A stretch of DNA of 49,875 nt, taken from assembly GCA_963575745.1 (NCBI GenBank), contig CAUYUJ010019867.1, positions 1 through 49,875 on the forward strand. Reading direction: 5' to 3'. The position numbers and the translations under genes were made by a program. The notes under the pieces were generated by a model, which ran no database searches, was not told where the DNA came from, and saw nothing but the letters and a program-made list of their open reading frames with translations. Positions within the stretch are counted from its first letter, which is position 1; each line of letters starts with the position of its first letter. This stretch comes from Prorocentrum cordatum (lineage: Eukaryota > Sar > Dinophyceae > Prorocentrales > Prorocentraceae). Positions 1 through 11,059 of this stretch are shown here, one piece after another.

Positions 1-374
<374 letters not shown>

Positions 375-614
375 TGGTCTATCGATCCTCGACCCTCGAT
401 GAGGCCGCAATTCCTGTGAGGTCTAATTCAGCATCGGCGCTGGTAAAGCCGTGGTCAAGAACTGGCCTGATTTGGCATGGTCCCGCTCAACCAGGCTTGG
501 TCCCGCTAAATTCGGCTTACCCCCTGGCTCAGTCCAGCCGAATCCGGCCTAGTGGCCCGTTAATCGGACGTAATATTCTAATCATTTCGGATCGCTCTCA
601 TGAATAAGTTGATC

Positions 615-889
615 CTCGATCGAGGTCCTTGTAAGCCAGACGATATGACGGATGGTTCGCCTTTCTCCGAGCACGCGCAAGATTGTGCCAGCGGAAGTCG
701 AAAGAAAGAAGACCCTCGATCGTTCCTTCGATCCCAGGGCGGGAAGGTGGGAAGAGCCTCGATCGGGCGTAATAGTCTTTCATCTATCTTACGAAAACCT
801 CGATTGTCGGTTGATCCTTTGTGAGCCGGACGTTATGACATATAGTCCGCCGTTCTCCAAGCACGAGCACGATTGTGCCAACGGAAATT
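615..889 (+). repeat. Duplicated 85-bp segment, spacing about 187 bp
   Basis: CCTTGTAAGCCAGACGATAT with CTCCGAGCACGCGCAAGATT is repeated at about 818 as CCTTTGTGAGCCGGACGTTA with CTCCAAGCACGAGCACGATT. GATCGGGCGTAATAGTCTTT at 755 recurs at 1158 as CTCGGGCGTAGTAGTTTTTC. Confidence 0.65.
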
Positions 890-1194
890 CCCTGGGCACA
901 ACGAAGAACCACAACCACCACTACTGCTAGGGTTTTTCTCTGGGGGGCTCCTCGGGGAAGAATGAACCCCACCTCGAGCAGTACTAAGCTGGTTTCGGTG
1001 TTCTGATGATTGTTGGCATGCGGTGCAAGACATCTCCTATGCTGTGTCTTCGATGTGGTTGTGGACGCTTGCTGTCCCCGCAAGCCTGAAAGAAGTAAGA
1101 TCCAGCCGAAAGTCCCCGACCGTAGCTCAGCCTAATTCCGGCTCGAAGACCCCTCACTCGGGCGTAGTAGTTTTTCAACTCGTTTACGGAGGCA

Positions 1195-1510
1195 TCAAAT
1201 CTCGATCGACCCTCGATCCTCGATCTACCCTCGATCCTCGATCGATCCTCGATCCTCGACCTTTCGCGGCCGAAGACTGGCCCAGCCTGACTCTCCCGCT
1301 CCATCTGGCTCAGCCCTTCCTCGAAGCCCTCGACCTTCGACCGATCCCCCACCAATCCTAGATCGATCCTCGACCCTCGATCGACCCTCGGCCGATTGAT
1401 CCCCCACCGATCCTCGATCGATCCCCCACCGATCCTCGATCGATCCTCGGTCGATCCTCGATCGATCCTCGACCCTCGATCGACCCTCGACCCTCGATCG
1501 ATCCCTCGAC
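1195..1510 (+). repeat. CGATCCTCGATCGACCCT minisatellite
   Basis: About 20 units of TCGATCCTCGA and CGACCCTCGATCGA, full of TCGATCGA palindromes. Confidence 0.85.
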
Positions 1511-1658
1511 CCTCCGTCGGCCCTTCGCTCCCCGACGCGCGCGCAAGGCGGCGGCCCGGGGTCCTCCTCGGCCGGCGGGCGGAGCGACGGCGGCGCCGAC
1601 GGAGGCCGCGCTGCCCCGCTGCCCCGCGCCGGTCGCGGGGGTGTGCTCGCGGCCGGCT

Positions 1659-1831
1659 CCTCCTCCCCTTCCTCCTCCTCCTCCTGCTCCTCCTCCTCCT
1701 CCTCCTCCTCCTCTCCTCCTCCTCCTCCTCCTCCTCCCTCCTCCTCCTCCTCTCCTCCTCCTCCTCCTCCTCCTCCTCCTCCTCCTCCTCCTCCTCCTCC
1801 TCCTCCTCCTCCTCCTCCTCCTCCTCCTCCA
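1659..1831 (+). repeat. TCC array
   Basis: Flanked on both sides by CGCGGGGGTGTGCTCGCGGC (1634) and CGCGGGGGTGTGTTCGCGGC (1834), so a GC-rich flank is duplicated. An AGGAGG-sense frame on the other strand codes only poly-Glu/Arg. Confidence 0.9.
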
Positions 1832-1892
1832 GCCGCGGGGGTGTGTTCGCGGCCGGCGGGCGGAGCGACGCGGCGTGTCTGGGGGGAGGTTC

Positions 1893-1945
1893 TCTAGCAG
1901 TGGCGAAGTGTCCTGGCTCGCCCATAGGTCGGAGGAGGAAAAGGC
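1893..1945. mobile_element. Element B fragment (left end)
   Basis: AGCAGTGGCGAAGTGTCCTG followed by GCTCGCCCATAGG matches the left ends of the two longer B copies (5188 and 11835). The rest is absent, and a family A fragment begins 17 bp further on. Confidence 0.5.
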
Positions 1946-1961
1946 ACCCCTACCTCTATCC

Positions 1962-2068
1962 TCGAAGAAGAGAAACCCCATAAACATGAACTTTGGGCGC
2001 TCCTCACGGATTTCTTGGATCGGCGCCTGGGCCCCGCCGCCGGCGCCGCCCCTGGCGCGCTCCGCGCG
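1962..2068. mobile_element. Family A element fragment (one arm and centre)
   Basis: The left arm starts GAAGAAGAGAAACCCCATAA and runs through GGATCGGCGCCTGG to the CGGCGCC...CTGGCGCGCTCCGCGCG centre, almost as in copies 1 and 3. The right arm is lost at about 2068. It follows a fragment of element B. Confidence 0.6.
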
Positions 2069-2127
2069 AAAGACCCGTTTTTGATCGTCGCCAGTTTGAT
2101 GGACCCGTCTTGAAGCGCAACACATAC

Positions 2128-2277
2128 CGTCGGACCGAGGTATGGGATCGGGGTTGGTTCGGGGAGGGTATTCTGGTGTTTGCCGTGTTTGCTGGATGCT
2201 CTTGTGCATCCTGGGGAGGGTGCCCTTTGATGCTCTGTGCGTTCTTGAGGGGTGTTCTTCTGGCCTAGGTCCGACTG
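2128..2277. mobile_element. Element D, copy 1 (inverted-repeat element)
   Basis: The ends are CGTCGGACCGAGG and GGCCTAGGTCCGACTG (inverted). The body contains GTTTGCTGGATGCTC and GGGGAGGGTGCCC. A 30-bp stretch (GTCTTGAAGCGCAACACATA) before it is repeated after it near 2300 (GTTTTGAAACGCAGCACGTA). Confidence 0.6.
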
Positions 2278-2964
2278 TAGTTGCCCTGATACGTCCGTTT
2301 TGAAACGCAGCACGTACCGTGTTCAAAACGTCCGTGTTGACACGCTGCGTGTTGGCTCTGCGCGTTGGCCCAACACGCTTCGGGCTGCGTGTTGGGGAAG
2401 CTGAGTTTAGTATCGTTTCACCGACTCCTATCCCCATCCCCATCCAGACCACCCCCGAGTTGGGGATAGACTCCTCGAAATCCGAGGGGAGCAGCCTGTA
2501 TCCCCATCTAGGGGGGGGGGGGGGTAATCGGCCAGGGGGGCCCAGGCCACGCTCGGAGATGGTCGAGAGCATCTCAGAGATGGTCAGTTCGGGGTCGAGA
2601 GACGCTCGAGCGCGAGCTGCCACGCCCGTAGGGGGTCGGTTCGCAGGTGCGTCGCGGACGTCGCCGACTCATCGGCGAGGCACCGCGGGCGCGGCGCTGT
2701 CCTCCGACCCCAGCTGCTCGGCACTCGCCGCCCACCAAACCACCCCAACCCAACCCGAAGGTACCCATTTGCCCTCCATTTCCAGTCGGGGGGGGGGGGG
2801 CGGGGAAGATCGACAAAGCCACGTGTGGAACCCGTACACACTGTTCATTTCTAATGTTTCGTAATTTCTTTGATTTTTCTGGGGGCCAAGGTCCCTTCAT
2901 TTCTAATTGTTCCATCCTGGGCCTCTTCCTGGCCACTATAAGGGGGCCAGGAACAATCAGACGC

Positions 2965-3062
2965 GAACGCAACTAGAAACGAGCACGACCAGAAACGAAC
3001 ATGACCAGAAACGAGCACGACCAGAAACGAACACGACCAGAGACGAGCACGACCAGAAGCGA
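2965..3062 (+). repeat. 16-bp minisatellite ACGACCAGAAACGAGC
   Basis: About six units with single-base changes, ending at the GC-rich island at 3063. Confidence 0.85.
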
Positions 3063-3296
3063 GTGCGGGCCTTCGGCCTGGGCCGGCGCGGCCCGGCAGG
3101 CCGTCGGGGCACCCCTCGGGGGGAGGCCTCTGGCCGCCTGGGCTCCCCGCGGCGTGCCCGCCGCGGAGGCCGCCCGTGGCCCCCCGAGAGCCTCGCGGCG
3201 CCTCCCGCGGCGTGCCCGCCGTGGCGGCGGGCCTCGGCGTCGTCGCGTGCCGTGGGCGCGGGGGCACCGCGCTCGCTCTCGCCGCGAGGGAGGCCC
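3063..3296. other. GC-rich island between minisatellite and ACG array
   Basis: All three + frames are open, because stop codons are rare at this GC content. No product recognised. Confidence 0.4.
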
Positions 3297-3391
3297 GTCG
3301 ACGACGACGACGGACGACGACGACGACGACGACGACGGCGCACGACGACGGACGACGACGCACGACGACGGACGACGACGTACGACGACGA

Positions 3392-3478
<87 letters not shown>

Positions 3479-3552
3479 ACGAAGACGACGACGACGACGA
3501 CGTACGACGACGTACGACGACGACGACGGACGACGGACGACGACGACGATCG
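3297..3552 (+). repeat. ACG array
   Basis: ACG trinucleotides with CGG, CAC and TAC interruptions. All six frames give homopolymers. Confidence 0.95.
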
Positions 3553-3608
3553 CGGCCTCTCTTGGATGGAACATCGCGGAAGCTGCCGCTCGCCTTGGAT
3601 GGATCGTA

Positions 3609-3787
3609 CGATCTCGGCCGAGGTGTGAGAGCGAGGTCGGGTCGGGGAGGGTGCCCTCGGATGTTCGTCGTGCCTGTTGGATGTTCGTGTGCATCCTGTG
3701 GAGGGTACCCCTGGATGTTCGGTATGTTTTGGCCGGCGGAGGGTCTCATGTTCTTCAGGGGTTTCTTTTGTTCCAAGTCAGACCGTG
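3609..3787. mobile_element. Element D, copy 2
   Basis: The body (GGAGGGTGCCCTCGGATGTT, GGAGGGTACCCCTGGATG, TTTTGGCCGGCGGAGGGTCT) matches copy 3 almost base for base. The ends are degraded. The right end merges into the first unit of the 139-bp array. Confidence 0.6.
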
Positions 3788-4741
3788 TATGGGCGAAGAG
3801 CGCCCAATAGCGCTGGAGTGCGCCAGACACTGCCGGTTTTTTGAATTCCGTTTTTAAGTTCAAAAGCATTTTTCTTAATTCAGAACACCGTTCTTCTGGC
3901 CTAGGTCCGACCGTGGCATCGGCGAAGAGCGCCCAGCATCCCTCCAGTGTGCCAGACGGTGGCGGTGTCTTGAATTCCAGGAGCGGGTTCTTGAGCTCAG
4001 GAAGCGAGTTCGTCGAATTCAGAACATCGTTCTTCTGGCCTAGGTCCGACCGTGGCATCGGCAAAGAGCGCCCCGCAGCCCTCCAGAGCGCCAGGCAGTG
4101 CCGGCTTCTTGAATTCCAGAAGCGGGTTTTTGAGCTCAGGCAACGAGTTCGTTGGATTCAGAACACCGTTCTTCTGGTCTAGGTCCGACCATGGCATCGG
4201 CAAAGAGCGCCACGCAGCCCTCCAGTGTGCCAGACGGTGGCGGTGTCTTGAATTCCAGGAACGGGTTTTGAGCTCAGGACGCGAGTTCGTTGAATTCAGA
4301 ACGCCGTTCTTCTGGCCTAGGTCCGATTGTGGCATCGGCGAAGAGCGCCCCGCAGCCCTCCAGTGTGCCAGACGGTGGCGGTGCCTTGAATTCCAGGAGC
4401 GGGTTCTTGAGCTCAGGAAGCGAGTTCGTCGAATTCAGAACACGGTTCTTCTGGCCTAGGACCGACCGTGGCATCGGCGAAGAGAGCCCAGCAGCCCTCC
4501 AGTGTGCCAGACGGTGGCGGTGTCTTGATTCCAGGAGCGGGTTCTTGAGCTCAGGAAGCGAGTTCGTCGAATTCAGAACACCGTTCTTCTGGCCTAGGAC
4601 CGACCGTGGCATCGGCGAAGAGCGCCCGGCAGCCCTCCAGTGTGCCAGACGGTGGCGGTGTCTTGATTTCCAGGAGCGGGTTTTTGAGCTCAGGACGCGA
4701 GTTCGTTGAATTCAGAACGCCTTTCTTTATGGCCCAGGTCC
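3768..4741 (+). repeat. Tandem array, 139-bp unit, 7 copies
   Basis: Units start TTCTTCTGGCCTAGGTCCGA at 3891, 4030, 4169, 4307, 4446 and 4585, with a degenerate first unit at 3768. Each has GGCATCGGCGAAGAGCGCCC, CTCCAGTGTGCCAGACGG and a TTGAATTCCAGGAGCGGGTT stretch. The start motif equals the right end of element D. Frames across it are repeat artefacts. Confidence 0.9.
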
Positions 4742-4870
4742 CTGGCATCGCTTGGACGTGTGCATTTCTCCTTCGGCGAGGACCATCGAGGAGCATCCTT
4801 GATCATTTGGCGAAAAACCACGCACGAAACCGAAACAAACACAGGAAATGCACGTCCGAGCGATTGCCGG
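4742..4870. mobile_element. Family C element (copy 1), 5-bp target duplication GGTCC
   Basis: 129 bp between GGTCC (4737-4741) and GGTCC (4871-4875). The terminal inverted repeats are CTGGCATCGCTTGGACGT and the complement of ACGTCCGAGCGATTGCCGG. It sits inside a unit of the 139-bp array: the broken unit resumes at 4871 with GGTCCGACCGTGGCATCGGC. That is direct evidence of insertion. Confidence 0.85.
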
Positions 4871-5005
4871 GGTCCGACCGTGGCATCGGCGAAGAGCGCC
4901 CCGCAGCCCTCCGGTGCGCCAGGCAGAGCCCGCGGCCTCGGGCCCTGCCGGGGCGACGCTCGGGGTGGAGGCAGTCTCCGGGCCAGCGGCCGGGCTCCCG
5001 TGGTC

Positions 5006-5136
5006 CTGGCATCGCTCGGACGTGTGCATTTTTTTCTTGGCGAGGGCCATTGAGGAGCATCCTCGATCATTTGGCGAAACAACCACGCACGAAACCGACA
5101 AAAAACACAGGAAGTGGACGTCCGAGCGATGGCCAG
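5006..5136. mobile_element. Family C element (copy 2), target duplication TGGTC
   Basis: 131 bp between TGGTC at 5001-5005 and TGGTC at 5137-5141. The ends are CTGGCATCGCTCGGACGT and the complement of ACGTCCGAGCGATGGCCAG. The interior, with ATCATTTGGCGAAA and CACGCACGAAACCGA, matches copy 1 closely. Confidence 0.85.
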
Positions 5137-5187
5137 TGGTCTGGAGCCGATGGCCACATGACGCCTGTCGTTAGGCCTCCCAGATGT

Positions 5188-5422
5188 CAAGCTGTGGCGA
5201 AGCGTCCTGGCTCGCCTATAGGGCCACCAGAGATTGTTCTAAGAGCTTCTTGTGGTCGGCACGAAATGTTCTTAGGACACTTCTGGCTGGGACTGTCTTG
5301 TTTTAACGCATCGGGAATCCGTTCCAAGAACATCGTTTTGGTTCTTAGAACATTTCTGGTTTCTAAGAACATGTCGTGGTAGGCCTATAGAAATGCCGGG
5401 ACGGTCGGTCCCTGCTCAAGAT
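5188..5422. mobile_element. Element B, copy 1 (imperfect inverted-repeat element)
   Basis: About 235 bp. It starts GTGGCGAAGCGTCCTGGCTC and ends GCCGGGACGGTCGGTCCCTG, whose complement resembles the start (CGTCC-GGC-CTATAGG). The interior is rich in TTCTAAGAAC and GTTCTTAGAAC palindromes. It directly abuts element E. Confidence 0.6.
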
Positions 5423-5581
5423 GCATCGCCGATGCGGCTCGATGTGGGGCCCGTGGTTTCCCCATGCCGGCGTCGCCGGTGCACCGCCGACGTCCGATGC
5501 ATCGCCGATCTATCGGCGATGCATCGGCAAGGCGGCGCGATCCTTGGACCCCATCTACTCGGACCCCATCTAGGAGGCCTT
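5423..5581. mobile_element. Element E, copy 1 (GATGCATCG palindrome element)
   Basis: It contains GATGCATCGCCGATGCGGCT, a CATGCCGGCGTCGCCGG segment and the right end CGGACCCCATCTAGGAGGCC. The left end is lost against element B. Confidence 0.6.
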
Positions 5582-5689
5582 TACTGCCGTTGCTGGCAAG
5601 ACCCCCCCCCCCCCGGTTCGAACCGGGGGAGCGAGGGGTAAAGAGGCTTCCAAGCCGGCCGAAGAGGCCCCCGAGACGGCTCCAAGGGG

Positions 5690-6560
5690 GGGCCCAGATG
5701 GGGAACCCACAGGGAATCTCGAGCCTTTGGCCCCAAAAGCCTCCAGGAACCCCCAAGAGGCCCTCAAGAAGCATGTTTCTAATGGGGCGCCGCAACGGCC
5801 CAAGAGGGTCCTAGCAGGGCCCACGATGAGGATCCCAAGAAGCGTCCCAATAGGGTTCCATGAGCTACAAAGTATATATTTTCTTTGGTTTTCAAGCGAT
5901 TTGGGAGTTTTCGTCTGTTCGGCTCCCCGACGCTCGAAAACGGCCCCAGAGGCTCAATATCGCCCGAAGATGGCACAAGAGACTTACAAGAGGGCCCAAA
6001 AACAGCCTAAGAGGGCACCAAGACGGCCCACGAGGCTTCCAAGACGGCCCAAGATGCCCCCAAGACGGCTCCAAGAAGGGGCCTAGACGCGAGACCCGAA
6101 CGGACATCTCGAGCCCTCGGCCCCGAGAAGCCCCCAGGAAGCTCCAAGAGGCTCCCAAGAGGCTTCTAATACAGCCCCAGCACGGCCCAAGATACCCCCA
6201 AGACGCCCCAAGAGGCGTCCCAAGCGTGTTCCACGAGATACACCTGATAATTTCTGCGTCAGATTTTCGAGCGATTTCGGCGTTTTCGCCTCGTCGGCTT
6301 CCCGACGCTCGAAACGGCCCCAGAGACATCTCAAGATCGCCCGATGACGGCACAAGAGGCTTACTGGAGGGTCAACAAGTGCCCCCGAGGGACTCAAGAC
6401 GGCCCAAGAAGCCGCCAAGAAGGCCCAAGAGGCCTCGAAGACGGCTCCCAGAGGGGGCTCAGTCGGGGAACCCCAGTGGCCATTTCGAGCCACTGGCCCC
6501 GAGATGCTCCCACGAGGCCCTGAAGAGGCCGCAAGAGGCTTCCAATAGACCCCCAGGAAA
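5690..6560 (+). repeat. Degenerate 390-bp tandem duplication built of CCCAAGAGGC units
   Basis: Copy 1 from about 5690 and copy 2 from about 6090 share CTCGAGCC..TGGCCCC, CAAGCGATTTGGGAGTTTTC, CGTCTGTTCGGCTCCCCGAC and GCTCGAAAACGGCCCCAGAG. A third copy begins at about 6465. Filler is 10-12-bp CCCAAGAGGC-like units. The long frame through 5860-7146 is repetitive. Confidence 0.75.
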
Positions 6561-6719
6561 CCCAGGACGCTCCCAAATTCTTTCAGATGCTCCCAGGAAG
6601 CCGACAAGATCCAGCAAGCCTCGAGATGCTTACAAGAGGAACTCTCGAGGCTTCCAAGCGACTTCTTTGCCCAGTGCCACAGGGGTGTACACACCTCGCC
6701 CCCATCCAGACTTCACGAC

Positions 6720-8150
6720 CCAGACACTGCAACCTCATGACTCGTCCCCGATCCAGGGCTCCGAGGCTTCAGGGTTTTTCAGAGGGGCAAAGGAGGCCCC
6801 AAGTGGCCTCCCCAAAAGGCCTCCCAAAGGCCACAGAGCTGCCTCCATGAGGCCCTCGACAGGCCTCGACGAGACCCCGACGAACATCCAAGAGGCCTCA
6901 GAACCGCCACACGGGCACTGGGCGGGATGGGCCGAAGGCCATTCGATGGTGCTTCGATCGCACAGCCTCGCAATTCGTTCCTGCGGTATTGGCCTCCGGG
7001 GCCGGCCCCGTGGGCTCTCGGCACGGACCCCAGGGACCATCTCGGGGCATGTTGGAGGGCGATGCCTCCAACCGCGCTCCCGAGGCCTCCGGAGCAGTCG
7101 CGCGGGGAGTCCCAGGAGCGCACACGATCGCCCAGACGTTCTCTGAGTCGGGGCCCCCTGAGAAGTGCTTGCAAAACTCGCTATTCGAAATTCCAAGGGG
7201 CCCGATGGGACTCAACTCAGCGCCCACGGCGCGGTGGCGGATACATGCTCGGATCATGCCTCGAGGACAGCCGTCAACATTGAAGCCGTCCTTTAGACCC
7301 TTGCTTGATTGCAATGCGAACGAAATGATGGTCAGTCCTAACGGGGGTCAGCCAACTCCCTCTGATCCCCTCTCGCCGACTTGGGTTGGGAGCCGCCGTA
7401 GGGGCGACCTCCCTCCCTTCCATCCCTCCGCTGATCCGGGTTTGGGAGCCGCTTCAGGGCTGGTTTGGGTTCGCGACATGGCCCTGGTTGACCCAGGCTG
7501 GCGCTGACCCAGGGTGAGCGTTGAGCGTTGGCTTGGGTCAGCTCGTCCTCGGTGAATCCCCCTTGACTGCGCTGTTCTGCCGCGTTTCGTGTCCATCTGT
7601 GCTCCCAGGTCGTGGTTCGTGGTTCTGTCAGGGCTTTTGAAGGCAGAGGCTTGCGCCGTCACGTGGTGTATTTGGGGAAACTGTGGGATCGATGGCCTCC
7701 TAACGTACGCTTAGGCACGTGCGCATCGATTCTGCGGCCCCATCGGGCGCAATGAAAGGAGTGATTTTGTTTGCTCGGGTTCCATCTGAAGATTAGGCTG
7801 CACGACGCCAGGGGGCTTTGGAAGCAAATGATGGGAATTTTGTGTACCCTCCTAGTTCCGTCTTCAGAGTGCACTAGCGTCGATTAGCGCCGGGTAATCG
7901 ATGAAATAGCGCCGGTTTAACTTCGATTGACTTCGATTCGCGAGGGCCAGCAAAATGGTATGGGAAGCTACCATGAGTTGCCACCGAAGGAAGTGAGAGA
8001 TGAAGCCATGCGTGTTGGGCACGAGCGGGCATATCCTGCCCACGTGAGCTGTGCCCGTCAGGCCCTGAAGCGCCGCCGTCTCCCCAGTCCGTGGGCTTCT
8101 CCGCGTCGCTGCTGCAGCCTGAGGCGACCTACCGCCGCTGTGCTCTCCCT
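6720..8150. other. Unique sequence, nothing recognised
   Basis: Mixed GC-rich sequence with stops in all frames and short local repeats (GGTCAG-CCAACTCCC, GGGTTGGGAGCCGCC at 7384 and GGTTTGGGAGCCGCT at 7439). No exon with protein-like composition found. Confidence 0.4.
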
Positions 8151-8155
8151 GCCTC

Positions 8156-8325
8156 TCTCGAGGGAATAATCACGATGACCATGACCAAGATGTCGCCGGA
8201 TCTTGTCGCTGTCGTCGTCGTCGTCCTCCTCCTCCTCCTCCTCCTCCTCCTCCCCATCCTCCTCCTTTCTCGAAGGAAGAATCACGATGACCATGACCAA
8301 GCTGTCGTGGGATCTTGGCGTCACC
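8156..8325 (+). repeat. 49-bp direct repeat flanking a TCC array
   Basis: AATCACGATGACCATGACCA with AGATGTCGCCGGATCTTG at 8167, repeated at 8280 as AATCACGATGACCATGACCA with AGCTGTCGTGGGATCTTG. Confidence 0.75.
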
Positions 8326-8459
8326 GATCTTGGTCACAGTCCATGTTGGCCGTCGCCGATTGGCGAAGACGATCCACGGGTTGGCGATGGCCAAGATGGA
8401 CGACTTTTCCGCTTGCAGTTGTGGTCATGGTCATCGTTTTATTTTCCTCTCCCTCTCTC

Positions 8460-9600
8460 TGTCTGCAAGCCGCAGCGACCGATGGACGGGAAGGAGGGGA
8501 AGGGACGGGACGAGGCGAGGCAGGAGAAGGGAGGGCAGCCACAGGCAGCCATTTAACCCAGGCGACCACTAGGAACAACGCAGACGTTCTTGGGAAGCCA
8601 TGCAACGGCACTCCATGTTCACTAAATTCGTTGTGAGTGCAAATCCCTGCACGCGCGCCCACGCACGTCCAGAGAAGCGGTGCTTCCCGCTCTTGTCTGG
8701 TCAGGTTTCTCACACACGGCAATTTCGCTCGAGTATCCTCTAAAGGTCGACTTCGGAGGGGACTCTGAATCAGCATCGTCTTTGAATCGCTCCTGCAGTG
8801 CTTCAACATGGCATCGAGGAGCTCAAAACGAGTCCTCAGGTGACCCAAAGAGCGCTCGAGAGCGCCCCAATAGGGCCCCAAGGCGCTCCCACGAGCGCCC
8901 AGCAGGTCCCCAGACTGCCCAAGAGCGCAAAGACAGCCCAAGAGAGTTCTCCACGAACCCTCAGGCACGCCCACAACCCAAGACGCGAGACGCCTCCAAG
9001 AGGATCAATAATGGTTCCAAGAGGCCCGAAGACATCCCCAGATTGTCCCAGGTAGACCCAAAAGGTGCATCTTTTTTGGGGGATGGTTGAACTTGCTGCT
9101 CATGAGTCAGTTGCCTGGCGCCAGTTTTGGGCTGTGAGCTTGAATTCCTATCGTCGGCCCACTTTTTCCACGTCCTTCTTCTCGTGCGCCCCATCACTTT
9201 TCTCTTCGCCGGTCGCCTCCTTGTCGCCCTCCTTCTCGTCCTTCTCACTGTACTGCTCCACGCTGTTTTTTTCACGTTGTTTTCTCCTGGTCGTCCTCCC
9301 CGTCGTCCTTGTCCTCTCTCGCCTTTTCCCGCTTGTCCTCCTCGTCGTCGTCCTCCTCGAGAGCCTCGTGCTCCTCCCCGACGTCCCACTTCTTCCTCTC
9401 CTCATTTACGCTGTCCTTTTCGTCTTCACGCTGCCGTCTTCCTGCCCAGCCACGTCGATCTGTCGTTCTCCCATCCTTCTCGTCCTTGTGCTTGCCCTTT
9501 TCCTCGTAATCCTCCTGGTCCTCTTCCCCCTCGTCCTCCATGCTGTCCTCCTTCTCATCCGCCTCCTTGTCGTCCTCCTCTCTCTTTTTTTTTTGGTCGT
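8460..9600. other. Unique sequence, then a C/T-rich tract (9140-9600)
   Basis: 8850-9060 has CCCAAGAGCGC-type minisatellite. 9140-9600 is almost all pyrimidine on the + strand. The complementary frames are Lys/Glu/Asp-rich and look like decayed microsatellite. Confidence 0.4.
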
Positions 9601-9981
9601 CTTACGAGCCGAGTGGACAAAAGCGCTGGTTCATGTTCTGTCCCAGTCAGGCTTGATCTCGCGGGCGATGGGGGGAGTTGTTTGGCTATTTTGTCCTGTG
9701 GACGAGTCCACTCGCGAATGGCTGCCGCCGAGAAGAGCATTATTTCGACCTCAGATCAGAGTTTGGCGGTTGCAGATGGTTGCGCAGCAGTCTGACCCAA
9801 GAGCGGTCCTGATTTTTTGAACGACGCGATCATGTCTGGGTTTGCAGGTTGTTGCCCGAGACTGGCCGCCGCCGGCGCCTGGCCGACCCTGCTCAACTAC
9901 AGGCCAGTCTGGCCTCCACAGGTGGGGGGCTCAAACATAGGCACCCCCCCCCACCTCCCCCTCGCTGGCAAGGGGAGAGAT

Positions 9982-10137
9982 TACCAGCCTCGAACGTATC
10001 CCTATCCCTAAGATTGACACGCCCAAAGGCGATGACAGTCTTAGGGATCCGCCCTCAAAAAATAAGGGAAACCCCAAGATTGGCATCGTGCTGAGGAGGT
10101 GCCCAGCAGAGGGATAGGGATATGTTCCAGGCTGGTA
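9982..10137. mobile_element. Element L: 27-bp inverted repeats
   Basis: The left end TACCAGCCTCGAACGTATCC continues CTATCCC. The right end GGGATAGGGATATGTTCCAG continues GCTGGTA. They are inverted with three mismatches. The interior has AAGATTGACACGCCC and AAGATTGGCATCGTG. Confidence 0.5.
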
Positions 10138-10140
10138 AAG

Positions 10141-10303
10141 AGAGGAGGCACCGACGTGGTGGTGGTGGTGCATGTTCTCTGGGCCTCAACCACCACCTCC
10201 CTCTGCCCCTCCCTCCCCCCCTCCCTCCCCGCCTCCCTCTCGCTGGACAGGGGAGCGAGGAGGCATCGACGTGGTGGTGGTGGTGGTGGTGCACATTCTC
10301 TGG
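10141..10303 (+). repeat. Direct repeat around ACGTGGTGGTGGTGG
   Basis: GAGGAGGCACCGACGTGGTG with GGTGGTGCATGTTCTCTGGG at 10141 is repeated at 10257 as GAGGAGGCATCGACGTGGTG with GTGCACATTCTCTGGG. A C/T-rich stretch lies between. Confidence 0.6.
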
Positions 10304-10404
10304 GCCCCCGGCAGGGGACCGCGCCCTCTCTCCCTCTCTCTCTCCGGCGCCCTGCGCAGAGGTGCGCCGGCCGCCCCGCCGCCCTGCCCCTCTTCAGGGA
10401 GGGG

Positions 10405-10640
10405 GAAGAACACACACAGAGACAATGCATCGTCCACTCCCAGGAAGACAGAAAGTCAAAAAGTGTGGGAAAAGACAAAAAATCAAAAAGTGGGGGAAGA
10501 CAAAAAGTCAAAACATCAAAAAGTGGGGAAAGACATGTGGGACGTGGGGGGGGAAGACAAAAAGTCAAGAAGTGTGGGAAAAGATGGGGGATCATTTTAT
10601 TTGTGTGTGTATTTGCTTGTGTGCCCTGGGGCCCCTTCAC
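10405..10640 (+). repeat. Dispersed repeat M, copy 1, with internal AAAAAGTGGGG minisatellite
   Basis: The outer parts match 27290-27455: CACACACAGAGACAATGCAT, CACTCCCAGGAA, and later ATTTGCTTGTGTGCCCTGGG. Inside, GACAAAAAGTCAAAAAGTG units repeat about five times. Confidence 0.55.
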
Positions 10641-10738
10641 CTCGTGCGCGCTCGCGCCCCCTTTGCTGGCGGCGCGCACGAGGGGAAGGCCGGGGGGGGG
10701 CCCGTGCCCAAGGAGCGCCCTGCTCGCCTCTGCGGCAG

Positions 10739-10930
10739 TGGCTGCTGCCGCGGCTGGGAGGGGGGAAACTATAGCGACTTGTTCGCGTTTTTTTTTTTTT
10801 TTTTTTCTTCCAGCCGCGGCCGCGGCTGCGGTCGGGGCTGCGGCTGCGGCCGCGGCTGGGAGGGGGAAACTATCGCGAAGCTTTCGCGGTGGTTTACTTC
10901 TCCCGGCAGCGGCCGCGGCTGCGGTCGGGG
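10739..10930 (+). repeat. Two 105-bp units rich in GCGGCCGCGGCTGCGG
   Basis: GGCTGGGAGGGGGAAACTAT with AGCGACTTGTTCGCG or CGCGAAGCTTTCGCG, then CTTC, then GCGGCCGCGGCTGCGGTCGG. The first unit carries a 22-base T run. Confidence 0.7.
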
Positions 10931-11059
10931 CCAGGGTGCCCCTGGGTTCCTGGGGCTTCGATGGCTCTGCTGTGGAGGGCGTGACGTACCCACGCCGGAG
11001 ATCAGTGGGCGTCCTGGGGTCTCAGGGTTGGGCTTCTCGTGGAAGGTGTTCCTTGTGGT

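Noticed and set aside
984-2623. Two long - strand frames with poly-Glu/Arg
   Set aside because: Products of the TCC array and the CGATC minisatellite; no protein-like segments outside them.
5860-7146. 428-residue + frame
   Set aside because: Built from CCCAAGAGGC units giving Pro/Arg/Lys repeats; the 390-bp duplication explains its length.
9148-9541. Lys/Glu/Asp-rich - strand frames that look like a charged low-complexity protein
   Set aside because: The tract is pyrimidine-rich throughout and open in several frames. It is better explained as decayed microsatellite; there are no splice or start signals.
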